From Alsobacter ponti (GTDB taxonomy: Bacteria > Pseudomonadota > Alphaproteobacteria > Rhizobiales > Beijerinckiaceae), in assembly GCF_024294805.1 (NCBI RefSeq), contig NZ_JANCLU010000018.1, forward strand, positions 1 through 64,000: a DNA stretch of 64,000 nucleotides. The letters run 5' to 3'. Positions within the stretch are counted from its first letter, which is position 1. Each line of letters begins with the position of its first letter. The translations under genes were made by a program, and so were the position numbers. Positions 7,066-16,009 of the stretch are shown one piece after another. Below the pieces are notes generated by a model. It had not been told where the DNA came from. It saw only the letters and a program-made list of their open reading frames with translations, and made no database searches.

Positions 7066-7887
7066 TCAGGCCCAGAAGGGCGGCGCCGCTTCCGCCAGGA
7101 GCGGGCCGAGCCGGACCGGGGCGACGGCGAGGGCGAGCCCGGTACGGTCGTCGACCTCCACGGCGACGCCGCTCAGCGTGCCCTCGCCGGAGGCGGACTC
7201 CATGCGGGGGCCCGGCGTCTTCTGCAGGAAGCGGCGGACCGGCTCCTCCTTGGCCATGCCGAGCACCGAGTCGTAGTCGCCGCACATGCCGGCGTCGGTC
7301 ATGTAGGCGGTGCCGCCGGGCAGGATCTGCCAGTCGGCGGTGGGAACGTGGGTATGGGTGCCGACGACGAGGCTGGCGCGGCCGTCGACGAAGTGCCCCA
7401 TCGCCTGCTTCTCGCTGGTCGCCTCGGCGTGAACGTCGATCAGCACGGCGTCGCAGGCCGTCCCGAGGGGGCAGTCCTGCAAGGCGCGCTCGACCGAGGC
7501 GAAGGGATCGTCCAGCGCGTCCATGTAGATGCGGCCCATGACGTTGAGCACGAGCACGCGCGCCCCGTTGCGGGCCTCGACAATGGCGGCGCCGCGTCCC
7601 GGCGTGCCGGCCGGGTAGTTGGCGGGGCGGATCAGGCGCGGCTGCCGCTCGATGAACACCAGCGCCTCGCGCTGGTCGAAGGAGTGGTTGCCGAGCGTCA
7701 CGACATCTGCGCCGGCCTCGATCAGCTCGTCGCAGATCGCCTCGGTGATGCCGAAGCCGCCGGCGGCGTTCTCGCCGTTGATGACGACGCAGTCGAGCTT
7801 CCACGCCTCGCGCAGGCCGGGAAGACGGCGGACGACGGCGTTGCGGCCGGGGCGGCCCACCACGTCGCCAAGAAAGAGAAGTCGCAT
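7066..7887 (-). CDS. YmdB-like metallophosphoesterase (TIGR00282 family)
   Basis: The 273-residue protein is a calcineurin-like phosphoesterase of the YmdB group, some members of which hydrolyse cyclic mononucleotides. Metal-binding residues are visible: Asp8 in FLGDVVG, Glu39-Asn40 in NGENAAGGFG, Asn67-His68 in TLGNHSFD, and later DVHAEATSEK and GTHTHVPTAD. Length matches the family (about 265-280). It begins 15 bases after the end of the 5-formyl-THF cyclo-ligase gene, suggesting one transcript. There is no signal peptide, so it is cytosolic. The substrate is inferred from the family only. Confidence 0.93.
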   Translation of the reverse strand: MRLLFLGDVVGRPGRNAVVRRLPGLREAWKLDCVVINGENAAGGFGITEAICDELIEAGADVVTLGNHSFDQREALVFIERQPRLIRPANYPAGTPGRGAAIVEARNGARVLVLNVMGRIYMDALDDPFASVERALQDCPLGTACDAVLIDVHAEATSEKQAMGHFVDGRASLVVGTHTHVPTADWQILPGGTAYMTDAGMCGDYDSVLGMAKEEPVRRFLQKTPGPRMESASGEGTLSGVAVEVDDRTGLALAVAPVRLGPLLAEAAPPFWA

Positions 7888-7902
7888 GAGGAAACCCTGG
7901 AT

Positions 7903-8490
7903 CTACGCCCCGCCCGGGGCGATGGTCTCGCATTCCGTGACGATCCAGTCCAGCGCGCGGTCGTGCGCCTCGTCCGGCACGGACGGGACTTCCTGGGTCG
8001 AGAACGCGACGCCGACGGTCAGCAGCGGCGCGCCGTCGGCGGCCGCCGCGATGGCGCGGTCGTACAGGCCCGCGCCGTAGCCGATGCGGTGGCCTCGCCG
8101 GTCGAAGGCGGCGAGGGGAACCAGCATCACGGCCGGCCTGACGACCGGCGCATGGGGCGGCGGCTCGCTGAGGCCGAAGCCGGCGGAAACCAGCGGGTCG
8201 TCGAAGGCGAACTTGCGGAACGAGAGGCTGGGACGCTCGACGCGCGGCAGGGCGAGCGTCGCGCCGCGCGCCGCCAGCAGCCGCATCAGCGGGCGGGGGT
8301 CGAGCTCGCTGCGGATGGGCCAGAAGCCGGAGACCGGGCCGGGACCGAGGGGCAACCGGGCGGCGCGCTCGGCGACCGCGTGGGAATAACGCTCCCGCGT
8401 CTCGGCGGGCAGCGCGTCGCGCCGGGCCAGCGCGGCGGCGCGCAGGGCGGCCTTGTCGATGTCCCGCAGGGGAGAAGGCGGCATGGTCAT
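7903..8490 (-). CDS. 5-formyltetrahydrofolate cyclo-ligase
   Basis: The 195-residue cytosolic enzyme converts 5-formyl-THF to 5,10-methenyl-THF with ATP. Family landmarks are the N-terminal ALRRxA-type helix (KAALRAAALARRDAL), FWPIRSELDPRPL, and near the C-terminus MLVPLAAFDRRGHRIGYGAGLYDR, the GYGxGxYDR loop of the active site. The start may be either ATG at 8490 or 8484. It sits immediately downstream of the 6S RNA gene and zapA, an arrangement long known in proteobacteria. Confidence 0.93.
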   Translation of the reverse strand: MTMPPSPLRDIDKAALRAAALARRDALPAETRERYSHAVAERAARLPLGPGPVSGFWPIRSELDPRPLMRLLAARGATLALPRVERPSLSFRKFAFDDPLVSAGFGLSEPPPHAPVVRPAVMLVPLAAFDRRGHRIGYGAGLYDRAIAAAADGAPLLTVGVAFSTQEVPSVPDEAHDRALDWIVTECETIAPGGA

Positions 8491-8491
8491 G

Positions 8492-8654
8492 AAGAGCGCG
8501 GAGCCACGATGGCCGTGGGACGATCGATCCCGGGAAACCTACAACGTAGGTGGGCGCCGTTTGTCCAAGTCCACGGACGAGGGCAGGAACAGCTCCCGTT
8601 AGGATCGATAAGGCCCCGGGGATTCATTGTCCTCACGCACCCCGCAGCCCCGCC
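8492..8654 (-). ncRNA. ssrS: 6S RNA
   Basis: 6S RNA binds housekeeping RNA polymerase by mimicking an open promoter. The call rests on position, between zapA and 5-formyl-THF cyclo-ligase, and on structure. A closing stem pairs GTGAGGAC with GTCCCAC with one bulged base. An inner stem pairs ATCGATCC with GGATCGAT, continuing CGGGA/TCCCG. The large central region contains an ACCTAC-gtt-GTAGGT hairpin. A promoter with CTGGCA and CTATCT boxes separated by 17 bases fits a start near 8654. The 3' end runs up to the cyclo-ligase start and is approximate. Confidence 0.7.
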
Positions 8655-8660
8655 CCACCA

Positions 8661-8689
8661 AGATAGGGCCTCGGGCCGCCGATTGCCAG
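8661..8689 (-). promoter_or_regulatory. Promoter of the 6S RNA gene
   Basis: On the minus strand the -35 is CTGGCA (8689-8684) and the -10 is CTATCT (8666-8661), with 17 bases between. It lies just before the zapA stop codon boundary, so 6S RNA can be made independently of zapA. Confidence 0.5.
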
Positions 8690-8714
8690 CCCGGACGCGC
8701 AACGCCGCCACGCG

Positions 8715-9083
8715 TCAGCCATGCGGCGCGGGGGCGAGCTGGCGGGCGACGCTCTCGATGCGGTCGGCGGCCTCGTGGATGGCGCGGGCCATCTCGCCTT
8801 GCGCCTCGCCGAGCGAGTCGGCCATGCGGCCGGTGCGGGCGCGTAGCTCGGAGAGCTCGGCCTCCAGCCTGGCCAGACGGCCCTTCAGCTCCTGGCGCTC
8901 GTCGACGAAGGTGATCGCCGCCATCACGGTCAGGCGGTTGTCGCCGATCTCGCCGAAGGCCTTGCGCATGTCCTCGATCTTGGCGTCGACGTCGGCGGCC
9001 AGGTTGCGCAGATGCTCCTCCTGCCCGTCGTCGCAGGCGATGCGATAGACCTTGGCGGCGATGGTGACGGTGACCTGGCCCAC
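8715..9083 (-). CDS. zapA: Cell division protein ZapA
   Basis: This 122-residue cytosolic protein bundles FtsZ protofilaments at the Z ring. The N-terminal globular ZapA domain is recognisable: VTVTIAAKVYRIACDDGQEEHLRNLAADVDAKI, followed by GDNRLTVMAAITFVDE. A long C-terminal coiled coil (about 65-115) mediates tetramerisation. It lies 40 bases downstream of a DUF4164 gene, also a short coiled-coil protein, and upstream of 6S RNA. The order is typical of Hyphomicrobiales. Confidence 0.93.
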   Translation of the reverse strand: MGQVTVTIAAKVYRIACDDGQEEHLRNLAADVDAKIEDMRKAFGEIGDNRLTVMAAITFVDERQELKGRLARLEAELSELRARTGRMADSLGEAQGEMARAIHEAADRIESVARQLAPAPHG

Positions 9084-9123
9084 TCTCGGCTCCCTGCTGT
9101 CGTCGCGTTGGGGCGGCGCCCGT

Positions 9124-9423
9124 TCAGTCCTCGCTGGCGCTCTCGACGACGGCGCGCACCGAGCCGATCGCCCGGTCGATGCGCTCGGCCAGCTCGCCGG
9201 CCGTGTCCTCCAGCCGATTGGCGCGCGCCAGCGCGCCGTCCAGCTCGACGGCGAGCCGCGCTCGGTCGTCCTGCATCAGCGCCAGTTCCGTCTCCAGCGT
9301 GCCCTTCGAGCGATCCGCCTCAAGCCGCCGCGCGACGGCGGCCTCCAGCACGCTGAGGGAGGCGGACAGCCGCGCGAGCGCCTCGTCGACGGCCGTTGGC
9401 GGGGAAGTATCGGTCAGGGGCAT
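9124..9423 (-). CDS. DUF4164 family coiled-coil protein
   Basis: This 99-residue protein is almost entirely predicted coiled coil (residues about 12-95, heptad-like ALARLSASLSVLEAAV... LARANRLEDTAGELAERID). It matches DUF4164, a small family usually next to zapA in Hyphomicrobiales. A role alongside ZapA is suggested only by location. There is no signal peptide. It is divergent from tkt across a 220-base spacer and probably heads the zapA transcript. Confidence 0.82.
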   Translation of the reverse strand: MPLTDTSPPTAVDEALARLSASLSVLEAAVARRLEADRSKGTLETELALMQDDRARLAVELDGALARANRLEDTAGELAERIDRAIGSVRAVVESASED

Positions 9424-9584
9424 CGGGCTCCGCTCTTGGCCAGGGACGACGGGAGAATCAGCGCGCCGCCAGACGGTTCCGGCCGAATCCTAGAGCCCCG
9501 TTCGTCCGAGCGTCAACGCGCCGACCGTGCCGACCGGGCGGTTCTCCCGCCGCGATTTCAGCCGCGCTCCAGCTCCCGGTCGCA

Positions 9585-9613
9585 TTGACTCGCGGGGGCG
9601 AGGTGCTATCAGG
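9585..9613 (+). promoter_or_regulatory. Probable tkt promoter
   Basis: TTGACT (9585-9590) is followed after 15-16 bases by CTATCA (9606-9611). A start near 9617 would give a short leader of about 27 bases before the tkt ATG. The spacing is slightly short, so confidence is modest. Confidence 0.4.
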
Positions 9614-9643
9614 AGCCCGCCCCCGCAAGCCTGGACCCCGCCC

Positions 9644-11629
9644 ATGACTTCCCGCGCACAGCATTCCGCCCTCGCCAACGCCATTCGCAGCCTGGCGATG
9701 GACGGCGTCGAAAAGGCCAAGTCGGGACATCCCGGGCTGCCCATGGGCGCCGCGGACGTGGCCACGGTGCTGTTCACGCGCTTCCTGAAGTTCGATCCCG
9801 CCGCGCCCAACTGGCCGGACCGCGACCGCTTCGTGCTGTCGGCCGGCCACGGCTCCATGCTGCTCTACGCGCTGCTCTACCTCACCGGCGTCGAGGGCGT
9901 GACGCTGGACGAGCTGAAGCGGTTCCGCCAGCTCGGTTCGGCCACCCCCGGCCATCCGGAGTACGGCCATACTCCGGGAGTCGAGACGACCACCGGCCCG
10001 CTCGGCCAGGGCATCGCGACCGCCGTCGGCATGGCGCTCGGCGAGCGCCTGATGGCGGCCGAGTTCGGCGGCGATCTCGTCGATCATCACACCTACGTGC
10101 TGGCCTCGGACGGCGACCTGATGGAAGGCGTCTCGCAGGAGGCCATCGCGCTCGCCGGGCACCTGCGGCTGTCCCGCCTGATCGTGCTGTTCGACGACAA
10201 TGGCATCTCCATCGACGGCCCGCTGTCGCTGTCGGACTCGGTCGACCAGGTGAAGCGCTTCGAGGCCGCCGGCTGGCGCGCCGAACGCGTCGACGGGCAC
10301 GACCCGGACGCCATCGCCGCCGCCATCGAGCGCGCCCGGGCGTCCGACCGTCCGTCGATGATCGCCTGCAAGACGATTATCGGCTACGGCGCGCCCAAGC
10401 GCGCCGGCACCTCCAAGGCGCACGGCGAGGCGCTCGGCGCCGAGGAACTGGCGGGGGCCAAGGCGGCGCTCGGCCTTCCGGCGGAGCCCTTCGCGCTGCC
10501 CGAGGGCGTGCTCGAGGCGTGGCGGCAGGCCGCGACCCGCTCGCGCGGCGAGCGCGAGGGCTGGGCGAAGCGGCTGGGGGCGATGGACGCCGGGGCGCGG
10601 GCCGAGTTCGAGCGTCGTGTCGCCGGCCGGCCCCCGGCCGGGCTGGACGAGGCGATCGACGCGCTGAAGGCGCGGCTTGCCGCGGAGCCCCAGACGATCG
10701 CCACCCGCAAGGCCTCCGAAGTGGCGCTGGAGACGATCACCGTGGCGATGCCGGAGCTGGTGCTGGGCTCGGCGGACCTGACGCCGTCCAACAACACCAA
10801 GACCAAGAACCTCGCCGTGGTGGGGCCGGGCGAGTTCGCCGGGCGCTACATCCACTACGGCATCCGCGAGCACGGCATGGCAGCCGCCATGAACGGCCTC
10901 GCCCTGCACGGCGGCGTCGTGCCGGCCGGCGCGACCTTCATGGTGTTCACCGACTACTGCCGCCCGGCCATCCGCCTCGCGGCGCTGATGGGCGTGCGCG
11001 TCGTCTACGTGATGACCCACGATTCCATCGGCCTCGGCGAGGACGGCCCCACCCACCAGCCGGTGGAGCACCTGGCGGCGTTGCGCGCCATTCCCAACCT
11101 CAACGTGTTCCGCCCGGCCGATCCGGTCGAGACGGCGGAGTGCTGGCAGCTGGCGCTCGCCGCCGAGCGCACGCCGGGCCTGTTGGCGCTGACGCGCCAG
11201 AACCTGGTTCCGGTGCGCACCTCCCACAGCAAGGCCAATCTCTGCGCCCAGGGCGCCTACGAGCTGGCCCCGGCCGAGGGCGGCAAGGCCAAAGTGAGCC
11301 TGTTCGCCTCGGGCTCCGAGGTGGAGATCGCCATGGCGGCGCGCCAGATCCTCGCCTCGCGCGGCGTCGCCGCGCGCGTGGTCTCCGTGCCGTGCATGGA
11401 ACTCTTCGCCGCTCAGCCCGCTTCCGTCCGGGCGGCCGTGATCGGCGACGCGCCCGTCAAGGTCGCGGTCGAGGCCGGCATCCGCATGGGATGGGACTGG
11501 ATCGTCGGCGCGGACGGAGGGTTCGTCGGCATGTCCGGCTTCGGCGCAAGCGCTCCCTACAAGGAGCTCTACGCGCATTTCGGCATTACGGCCGAGGCGG
11601 TGGCGGAGCAGGCGACGAGCCGGCTCTGA
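9644..11629 (+). CDS. tkt: Transketolase
   Basis: The 661-residue thiamine-diphosphate enzyme transfers two-carbon ketol units in the pentose phosphate and Calvin cycles. Visible features are [17 protein letters not shown] near the N-terminus, the TPP/Mg motif [13 protein letters not shown] (residues about 154-166), the middle Pyr domain with [17 protein letters not shown], and [18 protein letters not shown]. The length is typical. The ATG at 9644 aligns with family starts; upstream in-frame residues are promoter DNA. It heads a tkt-gap-pgk-fba cluster on the plus strand. Confidence 0.97.
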   Translation: MTSRAQHSALANAIRSLAMDGVEKAKSGHPGLPMGAADVATVLFTRFLKFDPAAPNWPDRDRFVLSAGHGSMLLYALLYLTGVEGVTLDELKRFRQLGSATPGHPEYGHTPGVETTTGPLGQGIATAVGMALGERLMAAEFGGDLVDHHTYVLASDGDLMEGVSQEAIALAGHLRLSRLIVLFDDNGISIDGPLSLSDSVDQVKRFEAAGWRAERVDGHDPDAIAAAIERARASDRPSMIACKTIIGYGAPKRAGTSKAHGEALGAEELAGAKAALGLPAEPFALPEGVLEAWRQAATRSRGEREGWAKRLGAMDAGARAEFERRVAGRPPAGLDEAIDALKARLAAEPQTIATRKASEVALETITVAMPELVLGSADLTPSNNTKTKNLAVVGPGEFAGRYIHYGIREHGMAAAMNGLALHGGVVPAGATFMVFTDYCRPAIRLAALMGVRVVYVMTHDSIGLGEDGPTHQPVEHLAALRAIPNLNVFRPADPVETAECWQLALAAERTPGLLALTRQNLVPVRTSHSKANLCAQGAYELAPAEGGKAKVSLFASGSEVEIAMAARQILASRGVAARVVSVPCMELFAAQPASVRAAVIGDAPVKVAVEAGIRMGWDWIVGADGGFVGMSGFGASAPYKELYAHFGITAEAVAEQATSRL

Positions 11630-11714
11630 ACCGCTGCGGCGGCGTTTCGAGCGCAGCCCGGGCCAGTCGCCTGCCGGCTGCGGTGTGTGTCACCAGCTTG
11701 CGAGGGAGTGAACC

Positions 11715-12722
11715 ATGGCTGTCCGCGTCGCGATCAACGGTTTTGGCCGCATCGGCCGGAACGTCCTGAGGGCCATCGTCGAATCCGGCCGCACCGACAT
11801 CGAGGTCGTGGCCGTCAACGATCTCGGCCCCGTGGAGACCAACGCGCACCTGCTGCGCTACGACAGCGTGCACGGCCGCTTCCCCCATCAGGTCACGGTC
11901 GAGGGCGACACCATCAATGTCGGCCGCGGCCCGATCAAGGTGACCGCGGTGCGCGACCCCGCCCAGCTTCCCCACAAGGATCTCGGCGTCGACATCGCGC
12001 TCGAATGCACCGGCATCTTCACCTCGCGCGACAAGGCGGCGGCGCACCTGACGGCCGGCGCCAAGCGCGTCGTCGTCTCGGCCCCGGCCGACGGCGCGGA
12101 CCTGACCGTGGTGTTCGGCGTCAACCACGACAAGCTGACGAAGGACCACCTCGTCATCTCGAACGCCTCCTGCACCACCAACTGCCTGGCCCCGGTGGCC
12201 AAGGTGCTGCACGAGGCCGTCGGCATCGAGCGCGGCATGATGACGACGATCCACTCCTACACGGGCGACCAGCCGACGCTGGACACCATGCACAAGGACC
12301 TTTACCGCGCCCGCGCGGCGGCCCTTTCGATGATCCCGACCTCGACCGGCGCCGCCAAGGCCGTCGGGCTCGTCCTGCCCGAGCTGAACGGCAAGCTCGA
12401 CGGCTTCGCGATGCGCGTGCCGACCCCGAACGTCTCGGTCGTCGACCTCAAGTTCATCGCCCGCAAGGCGACCTCGAAGGAAGAGATCAACGACGCCATC
12501 AAGGCCGCGGCCAATGGCCCGCTCAAGGGCGTGCTCGGCTACACGACCGACAAGAACGTCTCGGTCGACTTCAACCACGACCCGCACTCGTCGATCTTCC
12601 ACATGGACCAGACCAAGGTGATGGAGGGCACGCTGGTGTCGGTCCTCTCCTGGTACGACAACGAGTGGGGCTTCTCGAACCGCATGTCCGACACGGCGGT
12701 GGCGCTGGGCAAGCTGATCTGA
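11715..12722 (+). CDS. gap: Type I glyceraldehyde-3-phosphate dehydrogenase
   Basis: The 335-residue enzyme oxidises glyceraldehyde 3-phosphate to 1,3-bisphosphoglycerate. It has NAD-binding GFGRIGRN at 9-16, the catalytic Cys153 in ASCTTNC, and its partner His180 in [12 protein letters not shown] at 35-38 contributes to nucleotide specificity. A GAGGGAGTG ribosome site precedes the start. The gene follows tkt by 85 bases and is separated from pgk by a strong intrinsic terminator, so pgk may be partly uncoupled. Confidence 0.97.
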   Translation: MAVRVAINGFGRIGRNVLRAIVESGRTDIEVVAVNDLGPVETNAHLLRYDSVHGRFPHQVTVEGDTINVGRGPIKVTAVRDPAQLPHKDLGVDIALECTGIFTSRDKAAAHLTAGAKRVVVSAPADGADLTVVFGVNHDKLTKDHLVISNASCTTNCLAPVAKVLHEAVGIERGMMTTIHSYTGDQPTLDTMHKDLYRARAAALSMIPTSTGAAKAVGLVLPELNGKLDGFAMRVPTPNVSVVDLKFIARKATSKEEINDAIKAAANGPLKGVLGYTTDKNVSVDFNHDPHSSIFHMDQTKVMEGTLVSVLSWYDNEWGFSNRMSDTAVALGKLI

Positions 12723-12750
12723 TCAGCGCCCGCGTTCCCCGCGAGTTCGC

Positions 12751-12784
12751 GCCCCCGCCCCGCCCGACGCGGCGGGGGCGTTTT
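12751..12784 (+). terminator. Intrinsic terminator after gap
   Basis: GCCCCCGCC (12751-12759) pairs perfectly with GGCGGGGGC (12771-12779), followed by GTTTT. It sits 30 bases after the gap stop and 30 before the pgk start, suggesting partial termination inside the cluster. Confidence 0.8.
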
Positions 12785-12813
12785 GCTGTCACGCCAAGCG
12801 ATCAGAGGGGCCC

Positions 12814-14004
12814 ATGACCGCCTTCCGCACTCTCGACTCCGTCGACGTCGCCAACAAGCGCGTCCTGCTCCGCGTCGACCTCAACGTGCCGATGGACAAC
12901 GGCGTCGTCACCGATGCCACGCGCATCGACCGCGTGCTGCCGACCATCCGCGAGATCGCCGACAAGGGCGGCAAGGTGATCCTGCTCGCCCATTTCGGCC
13001 GGCCGAAGGGCCGCTCCGAGAAAGACTCGCTGGCTCCCGTGGCCAAAGAGGTGGCGCGGCATCTCGGCCGGCCCGTGGGCTTCGCGGAGGATTGCGTCGG
13101 CCCGGCCGCGAATGCGGCGGTCGACGCGATGAAGCCGGGCGACATCGTGCTCCTGGAGAACACCCGCTTCCATCCGGAGGAGGAGAAGAACGACCCGGCT
13201 TTCGTGAAGGCACTGGCCGAAAACGGCGACATCTGGGTGAGCGACGCGTTCTCCGCCGCGCACCGCGCCCACGCGTCCACGGAGGGGCTGGGCCACGTGC
13301 TGCCGGCCTATGCCGGACGCACCATGCAGGCGGAGGTCGAGGCGCTGTCGAAGGCGCTCGAGGCCCCGCGCCGCCCGGTGCTCGCCGTGGTGGGCGGCGC
13401 CAAGGTGTCGTCGAAGCTGGACCTGCTCGGCAACCTGGTGAAGAAGGTCGACGTCCTCGTCATCGGCGGCGGCATGGCCAACACCTTCCTCGCCGCGCAG
13501 GGCAAGGCGGTCGGCAAGTCGCTGTGCGAGAAGGACCTGCTCGACACAGCGCGCGCCATTCTCGACGCCGCCAAGGCCGCCGGCTGCGAGATCGTGCTGC
13601 CCGTGGACGCCACCGTCGCCTCCGAGTTCAAGGCCCACGCGCCGAGCAAGGTCGTGTCGGTCGACGGCGTGGGGCCGGACGACATGATCCTCGACATCGG
13701 CCCGGCCTCGATCGCCGCCGTGAACGCCCGGCTGGCCAAGGCCCGGACGCTGGTCTGGAACGGCCCGTTCGGCGCGTTCGAGCTGGAGCCGTTCGACGCG
13801 GGCACCACGGCGGTGGCCCGCGAGGCGGCGCGGCTGACGCGGGCGGGCGAACTGCTCTCCGTGGCGGGCGGCGGCGACACGGTGTCGGCGCTCAACCACG
13901 CCGGCGTCGGCGAGGCGTTCTCCTACGTGTCGACGGCGGGCGGGGCGTTCCTCGAGTGGCTGGAAGGCAAGGACCTGCCGGGCGTCCGCGTCCTGCGCGC
14001 CTGA
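12814..14004 (+). CDS. pgk: Phosphoglycerate kinase
   Basis: The 396-residue monomeric kinase interconverts 1,3-bisphosphoglycerate and 3-phosphoglycerate with ADP/ATP. Family motifs run in order: [11 protein letters not shown] (21-31), [18 protein letters not shown], the phosphate-binding region, [23 protein letters not shown] in the hinge, WNGPFGAFE, and [10 protein letters not shown] in the nucleotide-binding C-domain. The ATG at 12814 is preceded by GAGGGG. It lies between gap and fba. Length and motifs make this certain. Confidence 0.97.
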   Translation: MTAFRTLDSVDVANKRVLLRVDLNVPMDNGVVTDATRIDRVLPTIREIADKGGKVILLAHFGRPKGRSEKDSLAPVAKEVARHLGRPVGFAEDCVGPAANAAVDAMKPGDIVLLENTRFHPEEEKNDPAFVKALAENGDIWVSDAFSAAHRAHASTEGLGHVLPAYAGRTMQAEVEALSKALEAPRRPVLAVVGGAKVSSKLDLLGNLVKKVDVLVIGGGMANTFLAAQGKAVGKSLCEKDLLDTARAILDAAKAAGCEIVLPVDATVASEFKAHAPSKVVSVDGVGPDDMILDIGPASIAAVNARLAKARTLVWNGPFGAFELEPFDAGTTAVAREAARLTRAGELLSVAGGGDTVSALNHAGVGEAFSYVSTAGGAFLEWLEGKDLPGVRVLRA

Positions 14005-14067
14005 CGCGGGCCGGCACGGCGCGAAAGTCCCCTGTCTGAAAGTCTGAACCGTTGCCGGGCTTCAGCT

Positions 14068-14096
14068 GTTTCGGATGCATCCGGAACATCTTATAG
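14068..14096 (+). promoter_or_regulatory. Possible fba promoter with overlapping palindromic operator
   Basis: A 10-base perfect palindrome GGATGCATCC (14073-14082), extended as TTCGGATGCATCCGGAA, lies where the -35 element would be for a -10 box TTATAG (14091-14096). The arrangement suggests a regulator site controlling fba independently of pgk. The regulator is unknown. Confidence 0.4.
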
Positions 14097-14144
14097 ACAC
14101 GAACGACCGTCACACCTGCGCGCAAGAACATTCAGGAGAGAGCG

Positions 14145-15230
14145 ATGTCGCGGATCACGCTGAGGCAGTTGCTGGACCACGCCGCCGAGCACGGCTACGG
14201 CGTCCCTGCCTTCAACATCAACAACATGGAGCAGGCGCTGGCGATCATGGCCGCGGCCGACGCGGTCGACGCCCCGGTCATCATCCAGGCCTCGCGCGGG
14301 GCGCGCCAGTACGCCAACGACATCATGCTCAAGCACATGATGGACGCGGTGACGGAGATCTATCCGCACATTCCCGTCTGCGTGCATCTCGACCACGGCA
14401 ACAACGCCGCCACCTGCATGACCGCGATCCAGGCGGGCTTCACCTCCGTGATGATGGACGGCTCCCTCAAGGAGGACGGCAAGACGCCGGGCGACTGGGA
14501 GTACAATGTCGGCGTCACCCGCCAAGTGGTCCAGATATCCCATCTCGGCGGCATCTCGGTGGAAGGCGAACTGGGCGTGCTCGGCTCGCTCGAGACCGGC
14601 ATGGGCGACAAGGAGGACGGCCACGGGGCCGAGGGCAAGCTGAGCCACGACCAGCTGCTCACCAACCCGGACGAGGCGGTCGAGTTCGTGCGCGCCACCA
14701 AGGTCGACGCGCTGGCCATCGCCATGGGCACCTCGCACGGCGCGTACAAGTTCTCGCGCAAGCCCGACGGCGCCATCCTCGCCATGCACGTGATCGAGGA
14801 GATCCACCGCAAGCTGCCGAACATGCACCTGGTGATGCACGGTTCGTCCTCGGTGCCGCAGGACCTCCAGGACATCATCAACCAGTACGGCGGCAAAATG
14901 CCCCAGACCTGGGGCGTGCCGGTGGAGGAGATCCAGCGCGGCATCAAGCACGGCGTCCGCAAGATCAACATCGACACCGACAACCGCATGGCGATGACGG
15001 GCCAGATCCGCAAGGTACTGACCGAGCAGCCGGGCGAGTTCGACCCGCGCAAGTACCTCAAGCCCGCCATGGAAGCGATGACCAAGCTGTGCAAGCAGCG
15101 GCTCGAGGAGTTCTGGACGGCCGGCAAGGCGTCGAAGATCGGCCGCATCCTGCCGCCGGCCGAGATGGCCAAGCGCTACGCCTCCGGCGCGCTCGACCCG
15201 CAGTTTGGCGCCGCGAAGGCCGCCGAGTAG
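14145..15230 (+). CDS. fba: Class II fructose-bisphosphate aldolase (Calvin-cycle subtype)
   Basis: The 361-residue metal-dependent aldolase condenses dihydroxyacetone phosphate with glyceraldehyde 3-phosphate. The class II core is clear: [10 protein letters not shown] (Asp83 catalytic, His84 metal ligand), [49 protein letters not shown] and [11 protein letters not shown]. Length and these motifs match the CbbA-like subtype found in alphaproteobacteria. It has its own candidate promoter 50 bases upstream and a terminator downstream. RuBisCO genes are not in the window, so a Calvin-cycle role is not implied for this organism. Confidence 0.96.
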   Translation: MSRITLRQLLDHAAEHGYGVPAFNINNMEQALAIMAAADAVDAPVIIQASRGARQYANDIMLKHMMDAVTEIYPHIPVCVHLDHGNNAATCMTAIQAGFTSVMMDGSLKEDGKTPGDWEYNVGVTRQVVQISHLGGISVEGELGVLGSLETGMGDKEDGHGAEGKLSHDQLLTNPDEAVEFVRATKVDALAIAMGTSHGAYKFSRKPDGAILAMHVIEEIHRKLPNMHLVMHGSSSVPQDLQDIINQYGGKMPQTWGVPVEEIQRGIKHGVRKINIDTDNRMAMTGQIRKVLTEQPGEFDPRKYLKPAMEAMTKLCKQRLEEFWTAGKASKIGRILPPAEMAKRYASGALDPQFGAAKAAE

Positions 15231-15272
15231 ACTGCACAGGCCGCGCCGGGGCTCCGGCCCCGCAGCCTTCGC

Positions 15273-15300
15273 GCCCTCGCCGGAAACGGCGGGGGCTTTC
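15273..15300 (+). terminator. Intrinsic terminator after fba
   Basis: A ten-base-pair stem, GCCCTCGCCG with CGGCGGGGGC (one G-U pair), closes on a GAAA tetraloop and is followed by TTTC. It lies 43 bases after the fba stop. Confidence 0.7.
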
Positions 15301-15347
15301 ATCGTCAATGGCCGGGGCGTCGCCCCGCCGGAAGCCGCCGCAGGACC

Positions 15348-16007
15348 ATGACCGACCGCGCCCGCCTCGTTCTGATGACGCCGCCGGTTCCGGCCTCCGC
15401 CACACCGGAGTCCTGGCCTGGCCCGCTCGCTGCCGAACTGCGGGCCGCGCTCGCCGCCGGCCGCGTGGACGCGGTGATCCTGCGCCTGCCCGCTTTCGAC
15501 GAGCGCACGCTGACAAAGGCGGTGAAGCCGCTCGTCGCCATCGTGCAGGAGGCCGGCGCGGCGGCGTTGTTGGAGGACGCAGCGCCCATCGTGGCGCGCG
15601 CCGGCGCGGACGGCGTCCACCTCACCGGGCCCGAGGCGCTGGGCCCGACGCTGCAGGCCCTCAAGCCGCACGAGCGCATCGTCGGCGTCGGCGGGCTGCG
15701 CGCCCGCCACGACGCGATGGAGGCGGCCGAGACGGGCTGCGACTACGTGCTGTTCGGCGAACCGCGCGAGGACGGCTCCGCGCCGCCTTTGTCCGGCGTG
15801 CTGGAGCGTGTCGGCTGGTGGGCCGAGCTGTTCGAGGTGCCCTGCGTCGGCTACGTCGCCGAGACCGGGCAGGCCGGCGACATGGCGGCGACCGGATGCG
15901 AGTTCGTCGCGCTGGGTCCGGACTGCTTCGCGCGGCCCGGCAGCGCGGCCGAGGCGGTGCGCGGCGCGCTGGCCGCCATCGCCCAGGCGCCGGAGGCGCG
16001 GCGTTGA
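15348..16007 (+). CDS. Thiamine phosphate synthase-like protein (ThiE/TenI fold)
   Basis: This 219-residue protein has the TIM-barrel ThiE/TenI layout: AAGRVDAVILRLP, an EDAAPIVARAGADGVHLTG segment equivalent to the NDR...GADGVHLG region, VGVGGLRARHDAMEAAETGCDYVLFG, and a C-terminal VALGPD. Some residues typical of functional ThiE are changed: the GVHLGQ motif reads GVHLTG and the N-terminal LYLITD-type strand reads LVLMTP. It may therefore be a diverged paralogue and not the true thiamine phosphate synthase. It overlaps the next gene's start region by only a few bases, implying co-transcription. Confidence 0.75.
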   Translation: MTDRARLVLMTPPVPASATPESWPGPLAAELRAALAAGRVDAVILRLPAFDERTLTKAVKPLVAIVQEAGAAALLEDAAPIVARAGADGVHLTGPEALGPTLQALKPHERIVGVGGLRARHDAMEAAETGCDYVLFGEPREDGSAPPLSGVLERVGWWAELFEVPCVGYVAETGQAGDMAATGCEFVALGPDCFARPGSAAEAVRGALAAIAQAPEARR

Positions 16008-16009
16008 GC

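Noticed and set aside
6104-7933. 609-codon minus-strand frame spanning yebC and the phosphoesterase
   Set aside because: It is a shadow frame; the real proteins lie in other frames with clear families.
14091-15710. 539-codon minus-strand frame opposite fba
   Set aside because: Antisense shadow of fba with histidine/glycine-rich composition and no homology pattern.
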